DNA of 64,000 nucleotides from Raphanus sativus (lineage: Eukaryota > Streptophyta > Magnoliopsida > Brassicales > Brassicaceae), in NCBI RefSeq assembly GCF_000801105.2, contig NC_079512.1, positions 30,831,848-30,895,847 of the forward strand, written 5' to 3'. Under the pieces are notes generated by a model. The model saw nothing but the letters and a program-made list of their open reading frames with translations. It was not told the DNA's origin and made no database searches. Below are positions 47,049 to 58,658 of this stretch, piece by piece. Positions within the stretch are counted from its first letter, which is position 1, and the number at the start of each line of letters is the position of its first letter. The translations under genes and the position numbers were made by a program.

Positions 47049-47994
47049 ACTTCTTTTTTATTTTCCTTTATCTTCTGTTGGTGTCGATTAGAAGCAAAAG
47101 AAAAAGGTCTCAAGACACAATGCTAACGTATTGAGCTGTGATTATCTTGTTTTATGGCTTTGTGAAGAGCATTCCTCGTCATACAGAATACAAATTTGTT
47201 ATCACTATTTTACGAAATATTATTAATTATGTAACGCGTATGTATAGATATAATTCTATGGGGTTGAACAAAAAAAAAGATAGAAGTCTATGGAATAGTG
47301 ACATCCTCCTATGAATAGTGACTACCAACTGACCAGTTACAGAAACAAAAAAAAAGTAATACTGACTACCAACTTGATTTTAAAATTATATTGAGCTTTA
47401 ATTGATAATCGTCTGTTAGAGCTTGTTTTAGGAAAAAAAACAACTATGCAACGCGTACTGTGTCACAGACTCCTATTTTTTTCAGACTGTCAGATTCCTT
47501 TTAAACCCATGCTATAATATGTCACAGACTCCTATTTTTCTTCAGAAAAATGAAATTCATACGCGTTGCATATGAACCCATAAGGAAACTGACAGTTTGA
47601 TCTTAGTTGTTTTGGATTTTCATTTTTCTGAAGAAAAAGTACCTTCTAATAAATGACACTTAATATCATCTGCTTAGATGATTAACCCCAGAGGCCTGCC
47701 TTCATAATGCATCTCTTTCTTATTATTTGAGAAGCATTTTTAAAAATAAGCCTTATCTCTATATGTGATTAACAACTTTGTCATTTCTTAGGTGTCAACA
47801 CCACAATGCACTTCATTTATTCAATAGCCCTTTCTTGCTTAGAATAATTACATGTCATACCATGTCACATAAACCTACAAAGTTATTATAGTATATGTTT
47901 CATTTTCTATGCATGTTTCTCTTACAACAATAGGATTAACTTAAATATTAATCCGTTCATTGTTAATTTATTATCACATAGTTCCTGCAAATAA
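47049..47994. other. Spacer with a short inverted repeat
   Basis: CTATGCAACGCGTACTG near 47,443 and the inverse ATACGCGTTGCATATG near 47,561 form one inverted pair. TTTTCTTCAGAAAAATGAAA near 47,536 and TTTCATTTTTCTGAAGAAAA near 47,618 form another. TCACAGACTCCTATTTTT is also directly repeated. This looks like a decayed foldback element. No gene. Confidence 0.4.
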
Positions 47995-48430
47995 AGTTTG
48001 CAATAAAATGATATGTTCGTCCATCGTAGGCTTTTGTTGTCTTGTATAATGAAAATACAATTTATATACTTATAAAATGGACAATTTAAATATTTATTAA
48101 ATGATTTATCCCCTTGATATTTCGACCAAGCATAATGTTATCCATGCAATATTATTAACTAACTTTATGGTCAACATTTTTACAATAAGATGAAATGCAT
48201 TAAAATCCGAATGAAATAAGGCATGAAAATAAAGTTTGCAATCAAAATGATATATTTCATCGTAATATGTTGTTTTATATGATGCAAGATTAGTTTAAAA
48301 ATTTATAAAACAGTCTATCCTCTTGATATTTCGACCAAGCATAATATTATCCATGCAATAATATTAACTAACATTATGGTTAACATTTTTATAATAAGAT
48401 AAAATACATTAAACTTCCAACGAAATAAAG
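47995..48430 (+). repeat. Tandem duplication of about 220 bp
   Basis: Two diverged direct copies, roughly 47,995-48,220 and 48,221-48,430, share AATAAAGTTTGCAAT, CTTGATATTTCGACCAAGCA and CCATGCAATA. No coding content. Confidence 0.65.
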
Positions 48431-48769
48431 AAAAAGAGATAAATTATCGGCACCAATTCATAATTTTTGTTTTCATCTTTATGACTTTACAATTGTGTAG
48501 TTAATTTCTTTTGATTATGGTAATCCTTTTTTTGTGATTGATCATCTAATTTTTAAAATATTTGGAAAAAGATATTGAAGTATTCTCTTTACCGTTCATT
48601 AAAGTGTAAAAGTGTTTTTCTTATGTTGTGGAGATTTCGTTCATACAATTGGAAAATGTTTATTATAGGGTAACACACCAATTTTTGACTTCATAATCAG
48701 TTTAAGACACTTAATAAGGCTTATATAAATGTTATTCAAACCGCAAAACATTGTTTTCGGTTAAAAAAA
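48431..48769. other. AT-rich spacer
   Basis: Nothing recognised. Confidence 0.35.
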
Positions 48770-49182
48770 CCCTACTTCATCGGAATTTCCTCGGAATATT
48801 TTGAGGAAATTCCGGGGACAACTTATTTTCCCTCAAAATTTTCTCAGAATTTCCTCAGAATATTCCGAGGAACACAAAACCTATAATCAAAACTTGTTTT
48901 TCCTCACAATTTCCTCGGAATTTTCTGAGGCTTTTCCAAAGAACACAAACCCTATAATTAAGTCTTTAAATCATATTCCGAAGAATATGTTTTCCTCGGC
49001 ATTTCATTAGAAAACACCGACGGATAGTGGGTTCCTCGAATTTCCTCGAAATATTCCGAGGAAATTCCGAGGAAACATAAAATTTGTGTTTCCTCAGAAT
49101 TTTCTCGGAATTTTTTTGGAATATTCCGAGGAACTCATTTTCCGTCGGAACGTCCGTCAGAATTACGCTGTTTTCTTGTAGC
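48770..49182. mobile_element. CACTA (En/Spm) element terminus with subterminal repeats
   Basis: The right end reads AATTACGCTGTTTTCTTGTAG, the complement of the common CACTA start CTACAAGAAAACAGCG, but it lacks the last two bases (TG). About 380 bp before it is packed with forward and inverted copies of TTCCTCGGAATTTCCTCGG-type units, the usual transposase-binding arrays. I found no matching left end or transposase, so this is a fragment. Confidence 0.75.
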
Positions 49183-49637
49183 CGACCCAGGCCTAATAAT
49201 GGACTTCGCTTTAAAAATTAAAATGACAAACCCAATTGTAAAAACAAGCGTCCCTTCTCGCCAGTGGTCTAGAGTTTTCGTGGGAAACGCCAAAAACATA
49301 GTTAAGCTTATATCTAGAATGGCATCACATGCAGCAAAGAGATCATCTCGACGAAATACATACTTAATGGTTGAACTTAAATGGATGTACCAAGAAAGAA
49401 AAAATAAAACGCCCAGTGGATGCCATACATGCTGCGCCGTTTTTTCTACCATGGAAGATAGACCCACCAAGCCTATTGCCACCCACCAAATACATAAACA
49501 ACGTAGGAGCAAGATGGTATTGGGGTACACTATCGTCCCGTCTGGATAGCGGTCATTATAAACTCTCTGAAACAATAGAATGCAAGGGTAAGAGCGAAAT
49601 ATGGACCGGCTACAGCCAACAAAATGATCACCGTATA
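49183..49637 (-). pseudogene. Third fragment of the multicopy membrane-protein gene
   Basis: It begins at the CACTA junction (CCGACCCAGGCCTAATAATG) and runs to about 49,637, where similarity to 11,450 stops. The minus strand reads NTILLLRCLCIWWVAIGLVG, HVWHPLGVLFFLSWYIHLSS, FAACDAILDISLTMFLAF and GTLVFTIGFVILIFKAKS. It keeps the 29 bp lost from the 11 kb copy. A small deletion near 49,530 (CACTATCGTCCC against CACCTGTCGTCCC) disturbs the frame, and the N-terminus and acidic tail are missing. Confidence 0.75.
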
Positions 49638-50590
49638 TATTGTTTCCTAAAATACAAAATAATTTTAATCAGCCATAAATTTTGATTCTCATCGCTATAA
49701 ATTAGTAAATAGATTCTCAATCACAATTAAATGTATCCCATTTTGAATGGTAATTTTATTAAAACATCAAATCAGTCAAAAATACAATCACATTTTGCAT
49801 AAATTATATTTCTGATACATCGTTTGTTTAAAGCTACAATATTTCTGATACATCGTTTATTTCTCATGCTAAAAAAATATTTATTTTAAACAAACTTACT
49901 AATAAAAAATATTTGTTTTCTCAACCTACTGAACCATATAATATTTTATGTGAATAACCATATCATTTTTGATACATCGTATACAAAAATATCTGTATTT
50001 TATTAGGTACATAATAATCATATAACTTCAGTTGTTATATGAAATTGATGCTTTGATTAGTTTTTTTTTAAAATTCATAATAGGACCGAAGAAAAAAAAA
50101 GTATTATGTTGTATTATAGTGTTTCGTATAAATTGAGATTAGATATCTATCTACTAAACGTAAAATGTATTTCAAATATATATAAAAAAGAATGTATTAA
50201 AACAATGTAATCATTCACATAACTTCTGTGTATCCATATCGAAATGCATAATTAATGAGATTAGTACATTGCCGAATGTATTGTATTGTTTCCTAAATTA
50301 CAGAATAGTTTCAGTCAGCCGTAAATTTTGATTCTCATCACCATAAATTAGTAAATAGATTCTCAATCATAATTAAATACACTCCATTTCGAATGGTGAT
50401 TTGATCAAAACATCAAATCAGTCAAAGATACAATCACATTTTGCGTAAATTATATTTCTCATACATTGTTTATTTAAAACTATAGTTTCTGATACATCGT
50501 TTGTTTCTCAAGGTAAAGAAATATTTGTTTTAAACAAACTTACTAAGAAAAAAAATTGTTTTTTCAACCTACTAAACCATATAATTTTTT
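49638..50590 (+). repeat. Tandem direct duplication in AT-rich DNA
   Basis: The sequence from TATTGTTTCCTAAAATACA (49,639) recurs from TATTGTTTCCTAAATTACAG (50,282), with shared TAAATTTTGATTCTCATC and AACATCAAATCAGTCAAA. The first unit is about 640 bp; the second is followed for about 310 bp. Confidence 0.7.
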
Positions 50591-51801
50591 TAACCCGGAG
50601 AACATGATGAGTGAGTGTTAATGAAACAATGCGAAAAGCTTAATTAACCTTTTATTTTTTTTAGAGATTCTTTGTGATTTTATAATCTGTGTCACGGCAA
50701 GTTTTAAATTATCTTCAACCGTAAATTGCGTGATTGTAATTAGTCAGGATTTAGACATAATTAGGGTGATTTCAATTTTTCTCTGATTGACATAATCAGC
50801 CAAATACGTACATATACCCCATTCCATGAAGGCATGAACACACACCGATTCACCCTTGGCGTGCAGATCATTTATTTTATTTTTTTAATTGAAAAATATG
50901 TTATAGCTGATTTAATATGTACATTTTGTTAATTTTTTATAATAAGGTCGATTGAAGAATATTACTAACATTAATGATTTTTCGAAAAATTGTCTTTGAG
51001 TCCAATGATGTTTCAAAAATCGACGATTTCAGACTGAGGTAATACATTTTGTTAACAGATTTTGTTAAATGATGTTTTAAATTTTTTGATAATATGATTT
51101 TTGGATTCCTCGTAATAGGATTGCAAATGAAGGGTTCTAATGGCACTATTCACAACAGTTTTTAGCAATTTTTAGTCATTTTATGTTTTGTTATATTTTT
51201 CAGCATGGTTTTATTATTTCTTATGTTTCGTTTTATCTTTTATTTATAATTTTTAATGATAACAATTTTATATTATATATCTATCTTTTTGTTATCTTTA
51301 AATGATAATTTTTTTATTAGTGTCCGCTTAGTCTTATTGATTCACTTTCATGATATATGTTCCAAGTAAAATTTCAAAACTAATACACAAGTTTAAAAAT
51401 AAAATCGAAGATCAGTTTATTTTTTAGTGAATTTTACATTTATAATTTATATTAATTCAATTTGATCATCCATAAAAATCTACTCACTCCGCGTAGAACG
51501 CGGTTTATCACCTATTTCTCATTAAAAGAACAAAAGGATTTCTGACTGTTCGGTAGATATTTCTTCCCATGGATATATACTTATAGTTTTGCAAAGTGAT
51601 ATACAAAAATCGTAGTCCATAACCATATAAATAATTTGCAATGATACAACATTATAAAATTAGAGAATCATCTTCAGAGCGATGATACATCCGAAGTCGT
51701 AAAAAAAAAATACAACGTTGAACAGATGAAAATATACGGTCTATCTCCAAACATCAACATCCAAAAAGCAAAAAAACAGAAAAACATTTTTTGAAAAAAA
51801 A
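50591..51801. other. Spacer with a possible Helitron-type hairpin
   Basis: At 51,490-51,504 CCGCGTAGAACGCGG can form a hairpin, followed by TTTATCACCTAT. This resembles a Helitron 3' end but lacks a proper CTRR terminus, so the call is weak. The remainder is AT-rich, and 51,650-51,800 is the lipase 3' flank. Confidence 0.35.
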
Positions 51802-54184
51802 TCAGAAGTCAAAATCTTCATTATCATCAATCTCATGGTCCCATAAAATCCAAGACCCATCGTCTTGTTGGACCATACCTTTGTTTTTTAAAACCCTCCA
51901 ATGTCCTGGGACCATATATTCATCTTTTAACCCGTCGACTGATTTGTTGACAAGTCCAATGGCTCTTTTCACATCGAGTCTAAATAAGTCAGCGCTGCTC
52001 GTCCCTTGAGTCCCCGCAACGCCGTGCAAGTAAGATTCCAGGCAGTGAAACGTCGCAAAATTTCCTGGAGTTTTCATATATTGTGACTTTCTTGTGTCTA
52101 TTGGCAACTCGTCTCCGACTTCAGCGTAACCTAAGGGTGGATAGATCGGAACTACGTCCGGTAGATTCCTTACCCGCAACACTCGGACATCTTCTAATCT
52201 GTTTTGGTTTGATTACACAGATTGATTATAAGTCACACTTTATTCATTTAAACAAAATGTACAACCATGTAAGAAGACACTTAAGATTTTAGCAAAAAAA
52301 ATAGACACTAAGACGATATACTGCACTTTTACTGGACTTCACGTCTTTGTTTAGTGTTTTTGTAAAAGTAAGGATGACTCCATGTGCATACAACTTTTTA
52401 ACAGAAATTTAAGTTCTAGATGTTCACAATATTCAGATAAAACATGGATGTTTTTTTTGAAAAACTATCCATTTTTTTGCCAGCGAAAAACTATCCATTC
52501 TAATACGAATATCCTGTTTTGTAAGATTTTTATATACCTATAAATTAGCTTTATTTTTTTTGACATCCTACCTAGAAATTAACTTATGAATAGTTAATTA
52601 TCATTTCCATAGCTTGTATTAACTAACTGATTTTGAATTCATATGTTTTACATGTTGTTGAACTTTTTCTAAATACCACTCATTCGTAATCTAATTTTGA
52701 CTTATCAAAATGGGTATTTTGTGTTAAAATTCTATGACAGTTATGTTGTAAATGTGGATAGATTGGACAGACGTACCCGGAGAAGAGTTTCTTGTATTCA
52801 GAATTTCCAACACGAGGACTAGCAAAGACAAAGGCTGTAACGGGACAAGATTTACGTGGACGGCTCTTTGGTCGGTTATATCCATTAACCACTATATCCG
52901 TAGCATTAAGAGTTGCGAGCGCAGCTCCAAGACTATGACCACAAATGCTTATACTAACCTCTTCGTCCTTATACTTCTCCAACAATCTCTCAAGCTCTCG
53001 CAATACCTTTTTTTCAAAAATTTAATCTCAAGAAATTTTCTCAAAATACCAAAAGGGTAAAATCATCGTTTAAAAAAGCTATACGTTACCTGGTCACGAG
53101 CATTGACCTTATTAAAATGTGATCGTTCGTCCTCAGACATGTAGATTGAGTACCAACCTTGATGAATTTGTACTTGATCATGTTTCTCACCGAAGATTTT
53201 TTTGGCATTCACTAAACCGAACTCAAAGTCACTGACCCATTCAAGTGGTTGCACTGAACCTCTCCATGCGATGACTATATCTCTCCGACCAAGAATTTCC
53301 GTGCCTTGGTCGTCTGTTACGGCCACGTAACCCATCCAATTTGATTCCTTCGACCATCCCTCACGTGACATTGGGAACAATAGAAATGCCTCAGGCACGT
53401 GGATCTCTGATGTCGCGTATAGAAACTGAGTCACTTTGTACTTTGTATACGGATGCGCTTTCTCTAAACCAACCTGTACGTGTTTCAAAATGAGAAAAAA
53501 GTTTGTATTAGGTTTCTTGCTTTACAAGAACACACCTTCTCCCTTTTCAAATAAAGTATTATCTTGCTTCTATTAGTGAAACTTCAAATAGTATGTGATC
53601 ATTATTTTTTAAAGAAAAACATCGGTCATTATAAAGGAATTATAGTCAAATTATATAGATCAACGATTCTTTTATTCTACTCCTCTTATGATTTTCTTCA
53701 TTTCATGATGTGACATAAGTTAACATGATTCATTTTAACAAACATAAATCGATCCCACAAAGGTATGATGAATAGAAAAGACCATACTGAATGATGAAAT
53801 TGAAAGGAGGAAACAAACAAGAATTTCACGTTTCATATATAGTTCTATATAGCTTAGTAATTATAACATTTTATAAAAATGAGATGTTACCTTGGCGAAG
53901 AAGTCTTTTCTCGAGTAAATGCTAGCACCGGCGTATTTAGATTCGGTGTTTATGTTGAAAGTATCATAACCAGCCTGAGCCATCTCGCCGTAATGTATAA
54001 TATATTGCCGGAGATCCTGATCCAACGGCTGTAACAACCCTTTCCAATGGTTTTGACCGCTCAGATCTCTCCATCTCTTTGCGATTTCTCTAGACACTAT
54101 TACTTTCTCCTCCTCTTTCTTCTTCTTCTTTGTAATTCTCGTGAAGCTGAAACATCTCGTCACACTCTTGTCTTCTTCGTCCAT
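51802..54184 (-). CDS. DSEL: DSEL-like phospholipase A1 / acylglycerol lipase, four exons
   Basis: Exons 54,184-53,891, 53,473-53,090, 53,006-52,777 and 52,198-51,802 total 1,305 nt, 434 residues. This is a class 3 (alpha/beta-hydrolase) lipase: the nucleophile elbow is [11 protein letters not shown], followed by [23 protein letters not shown] with the likely catalytic Asp, and [13 protein letters not shown] with the likely catalytic His. [20 protein letters not shown] near the N-terminus is typical of the PLA1-II group. I recognise it as the counterpart of Arabidopsis At4g18550 (DSEL), a cytosolic sn-1-specific lipase acting on mono- and diacylglycerols. No transit peptide is seen, which agrees. 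Intron 2 (53,089-53,007) has an unusual acceptor preceded by a run of A instead of pyrimidines. Confidence 0.88.
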
Positions 54185-54948
54185 AATACTCTAGATATTT
54201 AATTTTAATTTTTCTAGTTTAGGCTCAGAGAAACTATTTGGATCAGAGAAGAGCTATATAATGTTGGAAACTTTGGAGATAAAGTATGGTTTGGTTGATA
54301 TAAATAATGGTTAGCGTAGTTGATGCGTGTTGCAGGGGAAGTATCGTTCTTGATCGAGACTATCTAATATAATATATTTCTTTAATAGACAAAAAGAGTT
54401 TCTTAACTAATCCAAGAAGAAGTTCTTTTAACGTTTAAGCAAAGGAATAGCTAACAAAACAAAAGAGGAAAGAATATAAAGAGGACTATTGAATTTCAGT
54501 TTGACTCGGTTCACAACCAAGAACTGATGGGGTTGCTTTGGTGTCAAAATTACCCGAATTGAGAATATGCATTATTTGTACTAAACTGAAACTGAAATTG
54601 TACCGAACCTTACCAAACAATTGACTTTTTCTTACAAAAAAAATTGGTTATTCCTGTATTGAAAATGTATACGTATTTGGATAATGATTTTGGATCATAT
54701 TACGTGAAAGCATCGGTAATTCAGTAGTATTGCACTGGTATTACTAATTGTCAATTGCTTGTAAACGTAGAGCACGCTATCTTAACATATTATATGCTTT
54801 TAATAGGTCGTTTGATTATCACCTTTACTTGAATAAGATCATATATTCGTTTAATAAAAGTAGAAAATATTCAAAATTGGTATGAAACAAATTTCATACA
54901 AATAATTTAATCTTATTTCTAACTACATATAATAATATAGTCGATAAA
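54185..54948. promoter_or_regulatory. Lipase promoter region and spacer
   Basis: Upstream of the lipase ATG on the minus strand. GATATAAATAATGG near 54,297 could, in reverse, offer a weak TATA-like site. Otherwise nothing distinct. Confidence 0.35.
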
Positions 54949-55800
54949 GAGCAACGTATGGTTCCAAATTTGACGGTCATGTCATATGTATGCTAACAAC
55001 TAAAATCACATATTTAGTAAAAAAACTAAAACACACATAAATTAGATGATTTCAGTTTTTTTTTTTTACACTAACGGCTATTTTATTATTCAAACTTGAG
55101 ATGGTAACGATTTCAGATCATAATTATTTATTGGTAAATATATATATATATTTATCTCTTGATCTATTTATCTATTGATCATAATTATCTATTGGTATAT
55201 ATATATTAGATTTATCTTATTCTTCTAACGAAATTTTAGGGGTGTACGTCCGATACAGTTCACATAAATTGTTATGGTGTTTTGTTCGAATGATTAGAAC
55301 GCTCAAAACCCCAATGCTTCGTTTCACAAAGATACTTCGATAGGGGTTTACGTGGTTTGGATTAGTCTTACATCCATGTTTAGCCCACTAGTGGTTCCTT
55401 AGATGCAATAATAATATAGAGCAACGTATGGTTCCGAATTTGACGGTCATGTCATATGTATGCTAACAACTAAAATCACTCATTTAGTAAAAAAAACTAA
55501 AACACACATAAATTAGATGATTTCGGATCATAATTATCTCTTTTTTTCTGAACTCAGTAGATCATAATTATCTATTGGTATATATATATGTATATCTTAT
55601 TCTTCTAACGAAGTTTTAGAGGTGTACGTCCGATACACGTTCACATAAATTGTTATGGTGTTTTGTTCAAATGATTAGAACGTTCAAAACCCCAATCCTT
55701 CGTTTCACAAAGGTACTTCGATAGAGGTTTAACTGGTTTGGATTAGTCTTACAAGTTACATCCATGTTTAGCCCACTAGTGGTTCCTTGATGCAATATTT
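54949..55800 (+). repeat. Tandem direct duplication (about 470 and 380 bp)
   Basis: GAGCAACGTATGGTTCC starts both units (54,949 and 55,420). They share TTTGACGGTCATGTCATATG, GGTGTACGTCCGATACA, CATAAATTGTTATGGTGTTT and AGCCCACTAGTGGTTCCTT. The first unit has an extra AT-rich insertion around 55,050-55,200. No coding content. Confidence 0.8.
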
Positions 55801-56092
55801 CGTAAAACAAAAGTTTTTTTAAAAAAACGTCATAAAGAAAAGTAGGTTGAAATTTGAAATGAAGTACGTCTTCTGCTATATTCGTAAATCTTTTATAATT
55901 TTTTTTTAGTTGAACAATTTGTCACAACTATTAATATTGTTTAAACCATTAAACTCTAACAAGTAGCAACCGGATGGCGATATTCAAAGGAATGCAGGGA
56001 CATGCCTATGGCAGGGGCTTGTCGAGATGGTTAGAAACAAATGGAGTTAATCAAGAAATATTTATCTCAGCAAAAACAAAAAAACAGTGCTA
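55801..56092. other. Spacer
   Basis: AT-rich; no features beyond poly-A and poly-T runs. The target duplication of the hAT element starts at 56,093. Confidence 0.4.
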
Positions 56093-56100
56093 CATGTAAA

Positions 56101-56606
56101 CAGAGCCGTGCTTACAACAATAAAATTGAAAAGGCATTTGCCTCAAGCCCCCAAAGAATATAATATTTTAGGGCCCCGGTTTCACTAGCTCTTTCATAGC
56201 GCAATGGTTAATATTCTTTGGTAGTGGTGTGTCAACGTGTGTTCAACCCTCAAGCTCAGTTTTGCATAGAGTATTTTTCTAATTAAATTTATTATATTAT
56301 CTGAAGTACTAATAGTTTAAATAGTGTTATGTGGCCCAAAAAAAGGTTTAAATAGTGTATTTATGAGCTGCATTCAATCTTTGTTTGTATACCACATTAT
56401 TTCTTCTATGATTTATATATGTTTTTAATCCATAAAAAATTCTGTTTGAAGAAAATATTTTGTAAGAATTGTTTTTAGCATCTAGATTTTATCTATTTGT
56501 TAAAAATTATACCATTTAAATATAACTTATAAATAAATTTTTAACTGTAAAATTTATTTTCTTTAAAAAATTGTCTTAGGCCTCTCAATGTTCTCGCACG
56601 GCACTG
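56101..56606. mobile_element. Non-autonomous hAT element containing a tRNA-like segment
   Basis: Ends are CAGAGCCGTGC and, inverted, CAGTGCCGTGC, flanked by the perfect 8-bp duplication CATGTAAA (56,093-56,100 and 56,607-56,614). Both fit hAT transposons. At about 56,196-56,250, TAGCGCAATGG and GTTCAACCC resemble the A and B boxes of a tRNA promoter, spaced about as in a SINE head. No transposase. Confidence 0.88.
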
Positions 56607-57103
56607 CATGTAAAAATGATTTTTTGGTTGAATAATTTAACATTTCTTTCAGAAAAAAATAAAGAGTGGGCTAGAATTACAAGTAAAGGGGATATGATAT
56701 GACGAAGAGTAGAGAATTGCTTTGAAGCAAAATGAAAGAAGGAAATATACGACTTGCTTTGAAGAGTTGGCTAACACCAAGTCATGACGGCCTCACCAAC
56801 TCATATGTAACCCATCTCCCAACTTGATTCTATGCTTTTTCCTAAATGCTATTGTTCGGAACTTTGGGTTATCCTTTCTTTGTTCCTTCTTTTTGTCATA
56901 TATATCATCTCGTATATTGGTTATTTTATAACTAAAAAGATCAGTATTATTAATCTGAAGATTATAGTTTTATTAGTATTTACGTCGCTGTTATAATTTA
57001 TAAATAATTCACGCTTTATTCTTTTAGAAAGGTCTACAGAAAATATAATTATTGAATACCTATAGATATAATAATATTATATCGAAACTAAACCATGAAG
57101 ATG

Positions 57104-57414
57104 ATATGGAAACACTATAGTGGTTAAGGTTTAAAGGTTTCTACACCCAGGTCTGGGTTCAAACTTCAGGCTATGCAATTTCTTACAGATAAATTCAGGT
57201 TTCAAGTCCCGGAAAGAACGGTGGAAAGGTTTACAAGAGATCTACAACATTGTGCAAGTTAACCTGGTCAGACGTGGATCTTCATAGGACGGCTCATGTG
57301 ATGCAGTTAGGCGTAGATCTCATAAGGCAGGTAGTATTGTCGGTTGTTGAATCGTCTGTATAATATTTCTCATATCATAATTGTAATATAATAATGAATC
57401 AGCCTTAAAAAAAA
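57104..57414 (+). mobile_element. tRNA-derived SINE with target duplication
   Basis: Flanked by AACCATGAAGATG (57,091-57,103 and 57,415-57,427). The head has A-box-like TAGTGGTTAAGG and B-box-like GGGTTCAAACTTC. The element ends in an A run after ATGAATCAGCCTT. Length is about 311 bp with the tail. Confidence 0.85.
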
Positions 57415-57427
57415 AACCATGAAGATG

Positions 57428-58171
57428 TACCTTTTGAAATAGGCTTTGAAGTTACAAAAGACCAAGCGTTCAAAAAAACCATGAATATTTCTCATATTCA
57501 CACTTCTATCGTTTTTGTCTCCTCCCACACAAAGTTACAATGATTTAACTTTAACATTTACAATGATTTAACATTTAAGCATTGAACGTGACAGTGTACA
57601 GTGAATTTGATAGATTTATGAGCGGTACATCACATATTATATATGAATATGGATATAACCATACGCTTGTACACATGCACAAAAGCCAAGCGTACATTAC
57701 TGAGTAATTGCAGACTTTTTTTTTTTTGCTAAATGAGTAATTGCAGACTTGCAGTATAATGTTTGAAGTACTGTAACATGTTGGTGAGAAGATGGTCATA
57801 ACTCGAATACATCGCTTTACGAGGCCTATTTCATTATTTTCCCAGAAACTGTCACATATAGAAGAAACTGGATCATTTTGAAAGTGCAAGCTGATAAACA
57901 TTTTCCTGTGTTAAACAAACAGTTTGCACTCATTAATCAGCATGATCATTGATTTATTAGTTCTATAGTTTACACATATTATAACAAAATACTCATAGAC
58001 CGGCTAACATGAATAGTTTTTTTTTTGGTAAACCAAACATGAATAGTTGTCGATATAGTTCTTCTTCAATCTATTATCTGGTAAAATAGATTTATGCAAA
58101 TTATTATTATCATTTCACTACACTACGATCACGATATATATACACTTTTCTAATGCTAACTGAAAAAGGGT
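57428..58171. other. Spacer
   Basis: An imperfect local duplication (GAGTAATTGCAGACTT at about 57,700 and 57,735) surrounds a poly-T stretch. A 108-residue minus-strand open frame has no family resemblance. No gene called. Confidence 0.4.
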
Positions 58172-58180
58172 TAAAAGATT

Positions 58181-58649
58181 GGGGAATTTTCAAAAATACC
58201 ACTTTGAAGGTACCATTATTCATTTTTACCAACACTAAGTACACATTTTCAAAAATACCTTATTTATTAAAATGTTAAAGATTCTTATATCTTTGTTTTT
58301 ATATGCTTTTCAAAATTTTAATCCAAAATTCTAAATCCTAAACCCCCAATTCTAAACCCTAAACCCTAAATCTTCAACTCTAAACCCTAAACCCTAAACT
58401 ATATACCCCAAATTCAATATCCTAAACCCTAAACCCTGAAACCTCAACTATAAACCCTAAATCCTCAACTCTAAACCCTAAACTTTATACCCTAAACCCT
58501 AAAACATCAAACCTAAACCCTAAAACATAAAATCTAAACCCTAAATCATAAACGTTCAAATCTAAACCCTTCATTAAAAGTAGTGGTAAAAGTGGTTAGT
58601 GTAAACATGAAAAGTGGTACTATGAAAATGGTATTTTTGGCAATTTCTC
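58181..58649. mobile_element. MULE-like MITE with telomere-like AAACCCT core
   Basis: The 9-bp TAAAAGATT flanks it (58,172-58,180 and 58,650-58,658). Ends are GGGGAATTTTCAAAAATACC and, inverted, GAGAAATTGCCAAAAATACC, with the inverted similarity continuing inward for about 60 bp. The core (58,330-58,570) is degenerate AAACCCTAAA. Confidence 0.88.
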
Positions 58650-58658
58650 TAAAAGATT

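Noticed and set aside
48770..49150. CRISPR-like regular repeats
   Set aside because: Units are palindromic variants of TTCCTCGGAA without constant spacers, and the genome is plant nuclear; they are CACTA subterminal repeats.
56190..56260. Functional tRNA gene
   Set aside because: A- and B-box-like motifs exist, but no acceptor-stem pairing or full cloverleaf could be drawn.
57575..57901. A 108-residue minus-strand frame
   Set aside because: No recognisable family; region is AT-rich with local duplication.
58330..58570. Interstitial telomere array
   Set aside because: Also enclosed in a MITE with its own 9-bp duplication.
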